The notes beneath the pieces were generated by a model. That model was not told where the DNA came from, ran no database searches, and saw nothing but the letters and a program-made list of their open reading frames with translations. The position numbers were made by a program, and so were the translations under genes. 64,000 bases of DNA, taken from the NCBI RefSeq assembly GCF_900115135.1, contig NZ_FOVK01000010.1, positions 1-64,000 of the forward strand. Reading direction: 5' to 3'. Source of the DNA: Proteiniclasticum ruminis. Lineage in GTDB: Bacteria; Bacillota; Clostridia; Clostridiales; Clostridiaceae. Shown one piece after another: positions 7,639 to 17,050 of the stretch; position 1 is the stretch's first letter, and every line of letters starts with the position of its first letter.

Positions 7639-8217
7639 ATGTTCGATCCACAGAACAAAGCTTCTCTCAGTATTGAGGACTCTGTAAAATCCAAGGCCAT
7701 CAACAGTATCATGTCTTTGGACGCTTTTCCGAAGTATGACCTTTTTCTCTCTCAAGTCATCGAGTTCATCGAAGATCTTATGAATGATGATACCTATACC
7801 ATCAATATCATTCAGAATTATATCAAGAGCGAGGTCATTGCCAAACCATATCAGGGCAAAAAGAAAGGGTATACGAAGCTTCATCTGATTCAGCTGGTTT
7901 TTGTGAGCTACATGAGGCCAGTGTTGAGTACAGATGAAATCAAGAAGGTTTTCCGCCTTGCGTTCAATGACATCAACAATAGGGAAGATGATATTATTTC
8001 CTGGGAAACAGCCTATGAGCTCTTCTATGAGATCATCAATGACCAGGCGAATAATCCCAATACAATGATCATGGATGAAGAAAGGCTAAGAAGTATTGTG
8101 GCGAAGCTTCATATTAGAGATGAGGATAAAGAAAGAATATTTGTCTTCATTTCTGTGCTTGCCCTTGTTGCTCAAGCGAGTTTCATCAAAAATACAGCAA
8201 AGAGGCTTTTGGATTAA
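7639..8217 (+). CDS. DUF1836 domain-containing protein
   Basis: 192 residues, no signal or membrane segment. The central part, with YTINIIQNYIKSEVIAKP, GYTKLHLIQLVFVSYMRPVLSTDEIKKVF and a following acidic helix, matches the DUF1836 family, which I know as a Firmicutes family of helical proteins whose start resembles a MerR-like DNA-binding fold. No biochemical role is established to my knowledge. AAGGAAGTG precedes the ATG. It has its own promoter with a palindrome and is followed closely by a YvrJ gene. Confidence 0.82.
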   Translation: MFDPQNKASLSIEDSVKSKAINSIMSLDAFPKYDLFLSQVIEFIEDLMNDDTYTINIIQNYIKSEVIAKPYQGKKKGYTKLHLIQLVFVSYMRPVLSTDEIKKVFRLAFNDINNREDDIISWETAYELFYEIINDQANNPNTMIMDEERLRSIVAKLHIRDEDKERIFVFISVLALVAQASFIKNTAKRLLD

Positions 8218-8264
8218 TCAGCTATTTCGATCATTTCTGCATAGTTCAGTTAGGGGTGATTGAT

Positions 8265-8408
8265 GTGGATGTTTTACTGGAAGCTGCAGCTAATGTTGGT
8301 TTTCCGATGGTTGTGTCCATTTATCTTCTTACAAGAATTGAAGGGAAAATGGAGAATCTGACGGTCAGTATCAACAAATTGACAGGAGCACTGGAAAAAA
8401 CCACCTAA
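8265..8408 (+). CDS. yvrJ: YvrJ-family small membrane protein
   Basis: A 47-residue protein starting at GTG 8265 with AGGGGTGA just upstream. It reads as LLEAAANVGFPMVVSIYLLT followed by RIEGKMENLTVSINKLTGAL: one hydrophobic segment and then a short amphipathic helix. The pattern GFPxVVSIYLLxRIExKxxxL is that of YvrJ proteins of Firmicutes, whose role is unknown. The gene sits 47 bp after the DUF1836 gene and before a terminator. YvrJ genes often lie beside DUF1659/DUF2922 genes; here that pair is about 8.5 kb downstream. Confidence 0.85.
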   Translation: MDVLLEAAANVGFPMVVSIYLLTRIEGKMENLTVSINKLTGALEKTT

Positions 8409-8437
8409 AATTCCATGGAAATCAAATTAAACAGGAG

Positions 8438-8468
8438 AAAGCCTCAGAGAGAATCTGGGGCTTTTTTC
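8438..8468 (+). terminator. Terminator after yvrJ
   Basis: AAGCCTCAGA / TCTGGGGCTT stem (one G-U pair) followed by six T. Confidence 0.85.
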
Positions 8469-8498
8469 AATTCTCTCAAGGTTTTTGGCACCCACAAG

Positions 8499-8525
8499 TT
8501 GAACTGCAGTAAATAGTGCTATAAT
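8499..8525 (+). promoter_or_regulatory. Promoter of the helicase gene
   Basis: TTGAAC (8499-8504), 15-nt spacer (short), TATAAT (8520-8525), about 37 nt before the start codon. Confidence 0.5.
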
Positions 8526-8562
8526 CAGTGTATACGTAACGAATGAAACCGGGAGTCAATCA

Positions 8563-10869
8563 ATGGAAATCAAGATATCTGTCAGAAACTTAATTGAATT
8601 TGTGCACCGTTATGGTGATATCATCTCTTCGAGTATGGGATCCAGTCCAAGCCGTATGGAAGAGGGAACCCGGGCACATGTAAAGATCCAGAAGCAGAGA
8701 CAGAAAGAAGATGCTTCTTATGAGAAAGAAAGGTATTTCAAATATTCTGTGCAAAAAGAGGACATGATGTTCATTGTAGATGGGCGTGCGGATGGAATCG
8801 TTCCACGTTCCTATATCGAAGAGATCAAATCCACCTACATGCCATTGGAAGAACTGACAGAGGAGTATAATTTTCTTCATTGGGCTCAGGTGATGTTCTA
8901 TGGATTTATGCATATGGAGGAAGAGGAGCTGGAAGAGATCCTACTTCTTCTTACATATCATAATTTGGAAACTGAAATCTCCAGGACCTTTGAAAGAAGA
9001 TATACCATACAGGAACTTAAGACATTTGTAGATCAGACCATAGAAGAGTATCTCAAATTCGTCAGAGAAGATATCCACTGGAAAGAAGAAAGAAACAGGT
9101 CTTTGAAGTCTCTAGGATTTCCTTTCAGCCGGTACCGTGAAGGTCAGAGGGATCTTGCCGTGGATGTGTACCGTACCATGCGTCAGGGTGGAAAGCTCTT
9201 TGCAAAAGCCCCCACCGGAATTGGGAAGACCATCTCTACATTGTTCCCTGCTGTGAAAGCGTTGGGAGAAGGTGAGGCGGATAAAATCTTTTACCTCACC
9301 GCGAAAGGAACACTGAAAACTGTTGCGGAGGAGACCATGTCTATCCTTGAGAAAAAAGGGGGACAGGTAAAATTTCTGACTCTGACGAGTAAAGAGAAGA
9401 TCTGCATCAACGATGAAGTGAACTGTCATCCAGACCATTGTGAAATGGCAAAGGGCCACTATGACAGGGTAAACGACTGTATATTGGCCATTCTGAAAAA
9501 AGAGAAGCGCTATACAAAAGAGATGATTGTTGCTTATGCCAAGGAATATCGGGTATGTCCCTTTGAACTGTCTTTGGACCTTGCCTATTTCAGTGACCTC
9601 ATCATAGGCGATTACAATTATGTGTTTGATCCTAGGGTTTATCTTAAAAGATTTTTTTTGGACGTGAAAGAAAATTACATTTTTCTTGTGGATGAGGCGC
9701 ACAATCTGGTGGATCGGGCCAGAGACATGTACTCCGCTGAGCTTACCAAGGAGCTGCTGATGGAAGCAAAAAAAGCTGCGGACAAGTACAGCTATCTGAA
9801 AAGACCTCTGAAGAAGATCAATGAAAAGTTCATTGATATGCGAAAAGCACTGGAGGAAAGAGGAGGAAAGCATACCTATTTTGGTGTTTCAGACGATCTT
9901 GTTTTTCTTCTTAAAGATTTTCTGCAGGGATTTGAGATTTTTCAGAAAGAAGTGCAGGAGGAGTTTGAAGGTAGAGAGAAGATTGTGGACTTCTTTTTCG
10001 CAGTAAACACCTTTCTCAATATCTCAGAGCTTTATGATGAAGGGTATGTGACCTATGAAGAAACCTATGGAACCAATGTGAGAATCAAACTCTTCTGTGT
10101 GGACCCAAGAGATGTGCTGGTAGAGGTGTTCAAGAGGGCCAAAGCGTCGGTGCTGTTTTCTGCGACTCTTTCGCCTATGAATTACTATTTCGATGTTTTA
10201 GGTGGTGAGGAAGGGGACTTTAGGCGAACCCTTCGGTCTCCCTTTGACAAAGAGAAGCTTCGGGTGTTCCTTGATGCTGCGGTGGATACTAGATTCTCCA
10301 AACGAGAAGACAGTTATACCGCCATTGCCGAGAACCTGGAACGGATGGCTTCAAAGAAGAAAGGGAATTATATCGCATTTTTTCCTTCCTATAAATATAT
10401 GAGAGATGTGTATGAGGCTTATGAAGAGAAGTATGGCGGAACTCATGAAGTGTATATTCAGGAACCGAGCCTGACGGAGAAAGAGCGGGAAGATGTATTG
10501 GGGCTATTTTATCAGGAGAGAGAGAAGAGTTTTCTTGCGTTCATGGTCCTTGGCGGTATTTTTTCCGAAGGGATTGACCTGCAGGGAGAGGCACTTGTCG
10601 GTGCGTCGGTTGTTTCTGTAGGGTATCCTCAGGTGTCTTATGAAAGGGATCTTATAAAAGAATACTTTTCTAAGGAGAACTGCGGATTTGAGTATGCCTA
10701 TATCTATCCGGGTATCAACAGGATTCTGCAGGCTGCTGGAAGAGTCATCCGTTCTGAGGAAGATGAGGGGATGGTTCTTCTTATGGATCTCAGATATAAC
10801 TGGGCTCAATATAAAAAACTGCTGCCTGAGGAGTGGCTTCCTCTTCTGCCTTGGGCTGAATTTAAGTAA
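8563..10869 (+). CDS. Rad3/XPD/DinG-like DNA helicase with N-terminal PD-(D/E)XK nuclease-like domain
   Basis: A superfamily 2 helicase of 768 residues. Residues 1 to about 140 carry a Cas4/AddB-like nuclease signature: H39 in EGTRAH, D77 in VDGRADG, and E87-x-K89 in IEEIKST. The helicase part starts near 185: Walker A APTGIGKT at about 219-226, DEAH from 377, and motif VI QAAGRVIRSEED near the C-terminus. Four Cys (C281, C288, C293, C332) are spaced as the iron-sulphur cluster ligands of XPD/DinG helicases. The full set predicts a 5'-3' DNA helicase joined to a nuclease, in repair of damaged or structured DNA. This architecture is known in Firmicutes. Own promoter; no close partner. Confidence 0.9.
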   Translation: MEIKISVRNLIEFVHRYGDIISSSMGSSPSRMEEGTRAHVKIQKQRQKEDASYEKERYFKYSVQKEDMMFIVDGRADGIVPRSYIEEIKSTYMPLEELTEEYNFLHWAQVMFYGFMHMEEEELEEILLLLTYHNLETEISRTFERRYTIQELKTFVDQTIEEYLKFVREDIHWKEERNRSLKSLGFPFSRYREGQRDLAVDVYRTMRQGGKLFAKAPTGIGKTISTLFPAVKALGEGEADKIFYLTAKGTLKTVAEETMSILEKKGGQVKFLTLTSKEKICINDEVNCHPDHCEMAKGHYDRVNDCILAILKKEKRYTKEMIVAYAKEYRVCPFELSLDLAYFSDLIIGDYNYVFDPRVYLKRFFLDVKENYIFLVDEAHNLVDRARDMYSAELTKELLMEAKKAADKYSYLKRPLKKINEKFIDMRKALEERGGKHTYFGVSDDLVFLLKDFLQGFEIFQKEVQEEFEGREKIVDFFFAVNTFLNISELYDEGYVTYEETYGTNVRIKLFCVDPRDVLVEVFKRAKASVLFSATLSPMNYYFDVLGGEEGDFRRTLRSPFDKEKLRVFLDAAVDTRFSKREDSYTAIAENLERMASKKKGNYIAFFPSYKYMRDVYEAYEEKYGGTHEVYIQEPSLTEKEREDVLGLFYQEREKSFLAFMVLGGIFSEGIDLQGEALVGASVVSVGYPQVSYERDLIKEYFSKENCGFEYAYIYPGINRILQAAGRVIRSEEDEGMVLLMDLRYNWAQYKKLLPEEWLPLLPWAEFK

Positions 10870-10916
10870 GGATTCCCAGGGCCAATTGTGAAATATTTTT
10901 AATACAGTTTAATTTA

Positions 10917-10944
10917 TTGACACAACTTATGAAATAATTATAAC
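10917..10944 (+). promoter_or_regulatory. Promoter of the amidase gene
   Basis: TTGACA (10917-10922), 16-nt spacer, TATAAC (10939-10944). An AAAGGAGG site follows at about 10970. Confidence 0.7.
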
Positions 10945-10983
10945 ATATAGTAGAAATCAAAATGAAATCAAAGGAGGTCGAGT

Positions 10984-13900
10984 ATGTTAAGCAAAAAGAC
11001 AAAGAAGGTTCTTTTGCAGACAGGAATTGCACTGACCATCAGTTTATCGTCGTTAGCTTTACCCTCACATGTGATGGATTTCACAGTTGAGGCAGCAATC
11101 GTCAACTCACAGACTGGAAAACTGACTGTAACCGCGTTTTCCTTATGGGCATATAACGCACCTGACTGGAATGCAAAAACGAGAACTTATAGTAATGGAA
11201 CAACGTTTGATGTGGTGGAAAAACATTCGATTGATGGCAGAGAAATGTATAAGCTCTCCAACGGTCTCTATATAAGTGCAAACCCTGCTTATGTGAAGTT
11301 TGAAGCAGCAGGTGCTTCTCAGACACCTTCTGCACCCTCAGCGCCAGCTCAGACTGCAGGTGACACTCGAGAGACCACAGCCAACCTCAATATGAGGGAG
11401 AGCGGAACACTCAATGCCAGAATTCTTTTGACCATTCCAAAAGGCACAAGAGTAAAGATTGAGAGTCTTTCAGGTGTATGGGCAAAAGTTTCCTATGGTG
11501 GCAGAACTGGGTATGTCAGCACCAATTATCTGAAAGCGGTCACTGTGTCTTCACCTGTAACTACTCCACCTCAGACCGGAGTACCCGAAACGCCTTCAAC
11601 GCCAGCGGCTGGGACTGATGTAAGAAAGACAACCGCAAATCTTAATATGCGCAGTGGCGCAGGAACTAATAATTCAATATTACTTACCATACCCAAAGGA
11701 ACCTCTCTGACTGTGGAGAGTCAGTCCAGCGGATGGGCCAAGGTATCATACGGAGGGAAAACAGGATATGTTTCCACAAGCTATCTGCAAGCGGTAAGCA
11801 CTACTCCAGCACCTGCCCCAACTCCGACTCCAACCCCACCAACCTCAGGGGAACAGGACACAAGAAAAACCACAGGAAATCTCAATATGAGAACTGGACC
11901 TGGAACGACAAGCAGTGTCATCCGCGTCATACCAAGTGGAACAACACTTACCGTAGAAGCACTGAGTGGCACTTGGGCTAAGGTGAGCTATGCGGGAAGC
12001 ACAGGATATGTTTCCACCAATTATTTGGAAAAAGTTGCTGTCAGTCAGCCATCCACACCTACGAACCCGAATCCGGGACCTGTTGTAGGAACAGATGAGC
12101 GGGAAACAACTGCAAATCTGAATCTCAGAAGTACAGCCAGCGTAAGTGGCAGAATCATCCTTACCATGCCAAAAGGCAGTAAGGTGACAGTTCTTAGTGA
12201 GAGCAATGGCTGGGCAAAGCTCAGGTATAATGGAACAGAAGGATTTTCTTCTACCAGTTATTTAAAGAAACTTGCTGCAGCGCCGGCACCAACGCCAACT
12301 CCAGAACCGACACCAACGCCGGATCCTACGCCAACGCCGGATCCTACGCCAACGCCGGATCCTACGCCAACGCCGGATCCTACGCCAACGCCGGATCCGA
12401 CTCCAACCCCACCGGTTGAAGTGCCTGTGACAGAGAAAGACCAAAGAATCATCACTGGAAATCTCAACATGAGAGAAGCTGCCGATGGTGCATCAAAGGT
12501 GCTGACGGTTCTGCCGAAGGGGACCATTGTTACAGTGGAAGCTCTTACAGGAAAATGGGCGAAGATTACTTATAATGGAATGGTAGGGTATGCTTCCACT
12601 AATTATATGAGCCCTTATACAGCGCCACCATCAACCGAGACACCTCCTGCAGAGAAGGATGTGCGTCAGACCACCTACAACCTCAATATGAGAGTGGGAC
12701 CTGGAACAAGTCATGGGATTATACTGACGATTCCTAAGGGAACACAGCTGACCATAGAAGCACTTGAAGGCTCCTGGGCGAAAGTGACCTATAATGGGAA
12801 GACGGGATATGTATCCGTGGACTACCTGACAAAGGTGCTTTCACCAGCACCACAGCCACCGGCTCCTGAAGTTCCTGCCGTAGACACTGTGCTGAAGATC
12901 GAAGGTCCTACAGGAACAAAAGAGTACGCAGATCAGACCATCTCCGGATATCTATTGACCAAAGGAACCCTTCAAAGCATCAGTATTTCAGTCAATGGCA
13001 TCACCATTGGAAATGCCACACTGAATCAGAAGCGGGATGATCTTCTGGCGTCACATGCAGAATATCCAAATGCTTCTTCAGCAGGATTCAGTCTGTCAGT
13101 AAATAAAGATGTTTTTGTCAATGGTACCAATACAGTAAAAGCAACAGCCAAGCTGTCCGATGGCAGCAGCACCTCCCAGTCCATCTCCTTCACCTACAAC
13201 AGACCAACCTTTGACCCGGTTGGTGTTTTGGACAACAAAGATGTGGTGAATTATAAGAATGAGGATATCAAAGTGTCCGGATACGCGAAGATTGCTACAG
13301 GCGTGAAAAATGTCAGGGTTTATCTGAACGGAAGAGTTCAAGGCACAGCGGTATACGGCAAGCCAAGAACCGATGACGGGAATGCCAACACTGGATATGA
13401 ATACCTCATCCGAAGAAATAACCTCTTCCCTGGTGAGAACACACTGCGTGTGGAAGTCACCGGAAACGGTGGAGAGAAACTGGAGTTCACTAAGGTCCTG
13501 AAGGTAGAGAAGATTCCTACCATCGTCATTGATGCCGGACACGGCGGAAAAGACCCTGGAGCAAGGGGTGTTCTCAATGGAAGCTATGTCTATGAAAAAG
13601 TGTATGTGCTGCAGTTTGCCTTAGCCCTGGAAGCAGAACTGAAGGCAGCAGGATACAACACCATCATGACAAGAAATAATGATACTTTCATCGAACTGAA
13701 TGAAAGGGCAAGAATTGCCAACGCAGCCCATGCGGATCTGTTCTTCAGTATCCATCATGACTACAACAGCAATCCGAGCTCAAAGGGTGCCTTCCTCATT
13801 TATCCATCTACAAAAGTAACAAGCATCTCTGAGTCTACACTGAAGGAAAGTGTGGATGTGGCTTCTGCCATTAAGCAGTCCTTCATTGCCATGGGATTCC

Positions 13901-14100
13901 AGGATAGAAGAAATGGAACCGACAGCAGCATTTCCGGCCATACACTGGCAGTGCTGAGGCAGACAGAAATGCGTTCTGTGCTTTCTGAAATTGGATATAT
14001 GAGCAATGCAGAAGATCTTTCCAAAATAACAGATCCTGTGTTCCAAAAGGCCATGGCCAAGGGAATCGCAGATAAAATCCGAGCGTATTTCGGATACTGA
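10984..14100 (+). CDS. Secreted N-acetylmuramoyl-L-alanine amidase with six SH3b repeats
   Basis: Cleaves the bond between N-acetylmuramic acid and L-alanine in peptidoglycan. In the 1038 residues a Sec signal peptide (about 1-37, cut near VEAA) comes first, then an SH3-like unit (about 45-110), and six bacterial SH3 repeats starting near 126, 212, 291, 371, 486 and 559, each with the pattern NLNMR ... IPKGT ... WAKVSYxGxTGYVSTxYL. A PTPDP-repeat linker (about 434-477) splits repeats 4 and 5. Two beta-sandwich segments (about 640-840) precede a C-terminal Amidase_3 domain (843-1038) with zinc ligands H853, E871 and H924 and catalytic E1002. It is likely an autolysin held to the wall by SH3b domains. 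Transcribed alone from its own promoter. Confidence 0.95.
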   Translation: MLSKKTKKVLLQTGIALTISLSSLALPSHVMDFTVEAAIVNSQTGKLTVTAFSLWAYNAPDWNAKTRTYSNGTTFDVVEKHSIDGREMYKLSNGLYISANPAYVKFEAAGASQTPSAPSAPAQTAGDTRETTANLNMRESGTLNARILLTIPKGTRVKIESLSGVWAKVSYGGRTGYVSTNYLKAVTVSSPVTTPPQTGVPETPSTPAAGTDVRKTTANLNMRSGAGTNNSILLTIPKGTSLTVESQSSGWAKVSYGGKTGYVSTSYLQAVSTTPAPAPTPTPTPPTSGEQDTRKTTGNLNMRTGPGTTSSVIRVIPSGTTLTVEALSGTWAKVSYAGSTGYVSTNYLEKVAVSQPSTPTNPNPGPVVGTDERETTANLNLRSTASVSGRIILTMPKGSKVTVLSESNGWAKLRYNGTEGFSSTSYLKKLAAAPAPTPTPEPTPTPDPTPTPDPTPTPDPTPTPDPTPTPDPTPTPPVEVPVTEKDQRIITGNLNMREAADGASKVLTVLPKGTIVTVEALTGKWAKITYNGMVGYASTNYMSPYTAPPSTETPPAEKDVRQTTYNLNMRVGPGTSHGIILTIPKGTQLTIEALEGSWAKVTYNGKTGYVSVDYLTKVLSPAPQPPAPEVPAVDTVLKIEGPTGTKEYADQTISGYLLTKGTLQSISISVNGITIGNATLNQKRDDLLASHAEYPNASSAGFSLSVNKDVFVNGTNTVKATAKLSDGSSTSQSISFTYNRPTFDPVGVLDNKDVVNYKNEDIKVSGYAKIATGVKNVRVYLNGRVQGTAVYGKPRTDDGNANTGYEYLIRRNNLFPGENTLRVEVTGNGGEKLEFTKVLKVEKIPTIVIDAGHGGKDPGARGVLNGSYVYEKVYVLQFALALEAELKAAGYNTIMTRNNDTFIELNERARIANAAHADLFFSIHHDYNSNPSSKGAFLIYPSTKVTSISESTLKESVDVASAIKQSFIAMGFQDRRNGTDSSISGHTLAVLRQTEMRSVLSEIGYMSNAEDLSKITDPVFQKAMAKGIADKIRAYFGY
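12313..12402 (+). repeat. 18-bp tandem repeat in the amidase linker
   Basis: Four exact copies of an 18-bp unit (CCAACGCCGGATCCTACG) at 12313-12384, and a fifth degenerate copy. Each encodes PTPDPT-type residues of the proline-rich linker. The identity at DNA level, including third positions, points to recent slippage or unequal exchange, so copy number may vary between strains. Confidence 0.92.
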
Positions 14101-14109
14101 TTTAATTTT

Positions 14110-14146
14110 TCAGCCTCTTGCTTCTTAGCAAGGGGCTATTTTTTTG
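14110..14146 (+). terminator. Terminator of the amidase gene
   Basis: GCCTCTTGC-TTCTTA-GCAAGGGGC stem followed by TATTTTTTT. Confidence 0.85.
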
Positions 14147-14283
14147 TGTCCATACCGGTGATTGCACAATCTCTCATGGTGCGGTATGCTTCAGGTGATG
14201 AGGAAAAATACGGAGAAAAAATCGTGACTTCCCTGAGAAATGCTTTTGGTGGTCATGAGGTCCATAAAAAGGATGTTAAGTGA
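14146..14283 (+). pseudogene. 3' relic of a 6-phosphogluconate dehydrogenase gene (gnd/gntZ type)
   Basis: Starting right after the amidase terminator, a frame of 45 codons reads SIPVIAQSLMVRY, then SGDEEKYGEKIVTSLRN, then AFGGHEV, and ends at TGA 14281-14283. This resembles the C-terminus of the short (about 300-residue) 6-phosphogluconate dehydrogenases, where PVI..AL..R(Y/F).S....F..KV..ALRN.FGGH is conserved. The N-terminal 85%, including the NAD(P)-binding domain and catalytic residues, is absent, and there is no ribosome binding site. Its stop overlaps the gluconokinase ATG (TGATG), as expected for the end of a former gnd-gntK operon. Similarity is judged by eye. Confidence 0.7.
14162..14190 (+). 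promoter_or_regulatory. Possible promoter for gluconokinase inside the gnd relic
   Basis: TTGCAC (14162-14167), 17-nt spacer, TATGCT (14185-14190). It is the only candidate I see between the amidase terminator and gntK, and it lies in former coding sequence. Confidence 0.35.
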
Positions 14284-15746
14284 TGAAATATTATATTGGT
14301 GCAGATATTGGCACCACCAGCACAAAAGTAGTGCTTTTTGATGAAGCGCTCCAAAATATTGACTCCATAAGTAGAGGGTATGATACCTATCATAGCCAAG
14401 CGTACTATGCAGAGCAGGATCCGGAAGAGGTGTATGAAAGCCTTCTTCAAGCGCTGGAAGATCTCATGGAAAGACATGAGGAGAAGAGAGAGCATGTGGC
14501 TTATATGGCTTTTTCCAGTGCCATGCATAGCCTGATTCTCATGGATGAAAAAGATCAGCCGCTGACAAAAAGCATACTCTGGTCTGACAGCCGCGCTGAA
14601 GAACTTGTGAAGGAGTTTAAGAAAAGAGGGGATGCAGAAGCTTTTTACCAGAAAACAGGTACGCCCCTTCATCCCATGAGCCCATTTTTTAAACTGCTTT
14701 GGTTTGAAAAGAATACGGACCTTTTGAAAAAAACCAAGAAGGCCATTGGCATCAAAGAGTTCATCATGAGAAGACTCATTGGAGAATATGTGGTGGACTA
14801 TTCCATAGCCTCCGCCACAGGGCTTTTTCATCTTCAGAACCTGGTCTTTGATGAGGAGATTCTCAAGGAGATCTCCATGGTGCCTTCGCAGTTTTCAAGG
14901 CCAGTGGATGTGGAGGAGATGTTTTCAGTGAGCACTCCAGAAGCTCTTTCAAGAACGAAACTGCCCTTAAGCTGCAAGGTTCTCATTGGCGGGTCCGACG
15001 GCTGCCTTGCAAATCTTGGCGGGGAGGTGACAGAGCCTTATGAGGCTGCGGTGACCCTTGGCACCAGCGGTGCGGTGAGGATCACCTCTGACAGGATTCT
15101 TCTCCATCCGGAGGGGAAAACCTTCTGCTATTATCTCAGGAAGGGGCAGTATGTCCTGGGGGGAGCAGTGAATAACGGAGGAAATATTCTGGCTTATCTC
15201 AGCGGTCTCTTTTATGAGCATCCGGATCATTTTTACAGAGAGCTTTCCCAAAATCTATTAGAATCTAAACCAGGTGCAGAGGGGATCATTTTTGTTCCCT
15301 ACCTTTATGGAGAGCGGGCTCCTTATTATGATGGCCATCTTTTTGCAGGTTTTGTCGGAATCACACCCAGGGCAGGAAAAAAGCATTTCATCCGTGCTGC
15401 GGTGGAAGGAATCTTCTACAATCTGAAGGAAGTGCTGGCAGAGCTTGAAAGGCTTCATGGGAAGGTAAGACGCCTTAAAGTGTCTGGCGGAGTCTTTGAG
15501 AACCAGGAGATGGTTAAAATTCTTGCTGAAGTCATGGGACGTGAAGTGCAAAGAGTGGATGCAGCCGGCAGCTCTGCTTTGGGGGCTGTCCGTCTGGGTG
15601 GAGCAGCCATAAGGCTGAACACGAAGAAGATGGAGATGGTTTTGCCGGGTGAAGAGGTTTTTCTGTATGAAGAGAACTTCAAAAGGTATCAGAAAATCAC
15701 CAAAGCTGTGGTTCGTCTCAAATATCTCTTGGATGAGGAAGACTGA
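14283..15746 (+). CDS. gntK: Gluconokinase, FGGY carbohydrate kinase family
   Basis: Phosphorylates D-gluconate to 6-phosphogluconate. The 487-residue actin-fold kinase starts YYIGADIGTTSTKVVLFDE (phosphate loop), and has SSAMHSLILMD, ILWSDSRA, the GTPLHPMSP segment typical of gluconate kinases, GGSDGCLANLGGE, TLGTSGAVR, and the second ATP motif KVSGGVFENQEMVKILAEV. I use ATG 14283; a GTG directly before it is also possible. The ribosome site (AAGGATG) is weak, consistent with former translational coupling to the gnd gene that survives only as a relic upstream. No gnd or gluconate permease lies in the window, so the next step must be encoded elsewhere. Confidence 0.88.
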   Translation: MKYYIGADIGTTSTKVVLFDEALQNIDSISRGYDTYHSQAYYAEQDPEEVYESLLQALEDLMERHEEKREHVAYMAFSSAMHSLILMDEKDQPLTKSILWSDSRAEELVKEFKKRGDAEAFYQKTGTPLHPMSPFFKLLWFEKNTDLLKKTKKAIGIKEFIMRRLIGEYVVDYSIASATGLFHLQNLVFDEEILKEISMVPSQFSRPVDVEEMFSVSTPEALSRTKLPLSCKVLIGGSDGCLANLGGEVTEPYEAAVTLGTSGAVRITSDRILLHPEGKTFCYYLRKGQYVLGGAVNNGGNILAYLSGLFYEHPDHFYRELSQNLLESKPGAEGIIFVPYLYGERAPYYDGHLFAGFVGITPRAGKKHFIRAAVEGIFYNLKEVLAELERLHGKVRRLKVSGGVFENQEMVKILAEVMGREVQRVDAAGSSALGAVRLGGAAIRLNTKKMEMVLPGEEVFLYEENFKRYQKITKAVVRLKYLLDEED

Positions 15747-15765
15747 CAATCATAAACTATATGAA

Positions 15766-15810
15766 AAAAGCGGTGCACAGTCCTTTTTTGGGGACCGGCG
15801 CCGCTTTTGT
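15766..15810. terminator. Terminator between gntK and the convergent epimerase gene
   Basis: AAAGCGGTGC / GCGCCGCTTT outer stem with an inner AGTCC / GGACC pairing; T-rich or A-rich flanks on both strands suit use in both directions. Confidence 0.75.
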
Positions 15811-15812
15811 GT

Positions 15813-16682
15813 TTATCGGATTTCAATGGTATAGGAGAAGGTTCTGGATTCGTTTTGGTCTAGAAGGACATTATCTTCTTTCTCTACATAGTCCCCCTGG
15901 AACCCTTCATAATCCGCATGTCCTGCCCAAGGCTCCAAACAGAGGAACGGTGCATCATCGTCGGTGGTCCAGATGCCAAGAAAAGGAAATTCCTTGAAAT
16001 GGAAACGGACAGCGCCTTCATTTGTGGAAGACTCCAAAGAGACATAAGAGGATTCAAGATTCTGGAAGATCAGGGCATCTTCCTTGAAAAGGCTCTTTTG
16101 GAGAGGGATTCTGGAAGCTTTCTCCATGAAAGGTGTTTTTGGCTTTTTCAGGAGTCCGGTTTCGATATTGATGGGAACCCGTTCAAGATGCTCCTCCTTT
16201 TCAAAGACCAGAGCATAGTCTGTGAACTGGCCATCCTTATGGAAAGGGACCCAGAAAGCGGGGTGTGCACCAACAGAATAGGGCATTACTTCACTGCCTC
16301 TGTTCTCCACCTGATAGGAGATGGTCAGGGCGGTGTCTTTTAAGGTATAGATGACCCGGAATAAAAAATCAAAGGGATAAAGGGACTTTGTTTTTTCGCT
16401 GGAGATGAGATCAAATACCAAGGTATCTTCATCCTGAGAGGTTACCTGAAACTCCATGTTTCTGGCAAAGCCGTGCCGTTTCTGAGGATAGTCCTTGCCC
16501 TCATGACGAAGCGTGGAATCCTGAAGCATCCCAATGACAGGAAACAGATGGGGAGCGGTATAGCCCCAGTATCTTTCATCTCTCATGAGGTATTCGGTTC
16601 CCTTGGTGTCTTTTAGAGAAATCAGTTCAGCGCCTGTGGTTAAAAAGGTTGCGGTGAGGTGTTCATTTTTAAGTTCTAGCAT
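15813..16682 (-). CDS. Aldose 1-epimerase family protein (YeaD/LACX-like)
   Basis: Galactose-mutarotase-fold protein of 289 residues, likely interconverting anomers of a sugar or sugar phosphate. Recognisable blocks: LTATFLTTGAELISLKD, YLMRDERYWGYTAPHLFPVIG, KRHGFARN with the first catalytic His, YSVGAHPAFWVPF with the second, and LGIWTTDDDAPFLCLEPWAGHAD with an acidic catalytic residue. The group resembles Lactococcus LacX, whose substrate is not settled. Start at 16682: AAAGGAGT lies just upstream, whereas an earlier in-frame start has no site. Transcribed alone, convergent with gntK. Confidence 0.85.
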   Translation of the reverse strand: MLELKNEHLTATFLTTGAELISLKDTKGTEYLMRDERYWGYTAPHLFPVIGMLQDSTLRHEGKDYPQKRHGFARNMEFQVTSQDEDTLVFDLISSEKTKSLYPFDFLFRVIYTLKDTALTISYQVENRGSEVMPYSVGAHPAFWVPFHKDGQFTDYALVFEKEEHLERVPINIETGLLKKPKTPFMEKASRIPLQKSLFKEDALIFQNLESSYVSLESSTNEGAVRFHFKEFPFLGIWTTDDDAPFLCLEPWAGHADYEGFQGDYVEKEDNVLLDQNESRTFSYTIEIR

Positions 16683-16815
16683 AGAAGACTCCTTTTTTCT
16701 CAATTGATATTATCTTCAGTATAGCATCTGGTGTAAATTTTATTCACTTTTTTCAAAAAAGCTTTGCTCTTTTTGACTAAACTGCATAATTCAGTAGTGA
16801 AAGGGGTTGGTAAAT

Positions 16816-17037
16816 ATGACAGTATCACAAGAACTACAGACCAAGGAGCTTATTCTTACCTTTACGAGGCTGAACGACCAGGGGAAGAATGTGGGGGAAC
16901 TGAGAAGAATCAAAAACTTCAAGGTTACTGCTCTCGCAGAAGACATTCATGAGGTGGCTATGCTCATTGCGGATCTTTCTGAACAGACCTTTGAAGGGGT
17001 TTCAGTTCAGGAAACCAGCAAAATTCAATTAGTGTAG
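16816..17037 (+). CDS. DUF1659 domain-containing protein
   Basis: 73 residues: TVSQELQTKELILTF, GKNVGELRRIKNF, VTALAEDIHEVAMLIADLSEQ and a final beta strand. This matches the small DUF1659 family of Firmicutes, of unknown function. The preferred start is ATG 16816 with AAAGGGG nine bases upstream; a TTG at 16807 is possible. The next gene, DUF2922, starts 13 bp later, and the two families usually occur together. Confidence 0.85.
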   Translation: MTVSQELQTKELILTFTRLNDQGKNVGELRRIKNFKVTALAEDIHEVAMLIADLSEQTFEGVSVQETSKIQLV

Positions 17038-17050
17038 GAGGTAAGGCAGT

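Noticed and set aside
12258-12527. Long glycine/valine- or tryptophan/arginine-rich frames on the minus strand
   Set aside because: They are mirror images of the PTPDP tandem repeat in the amidase gene, not genes.
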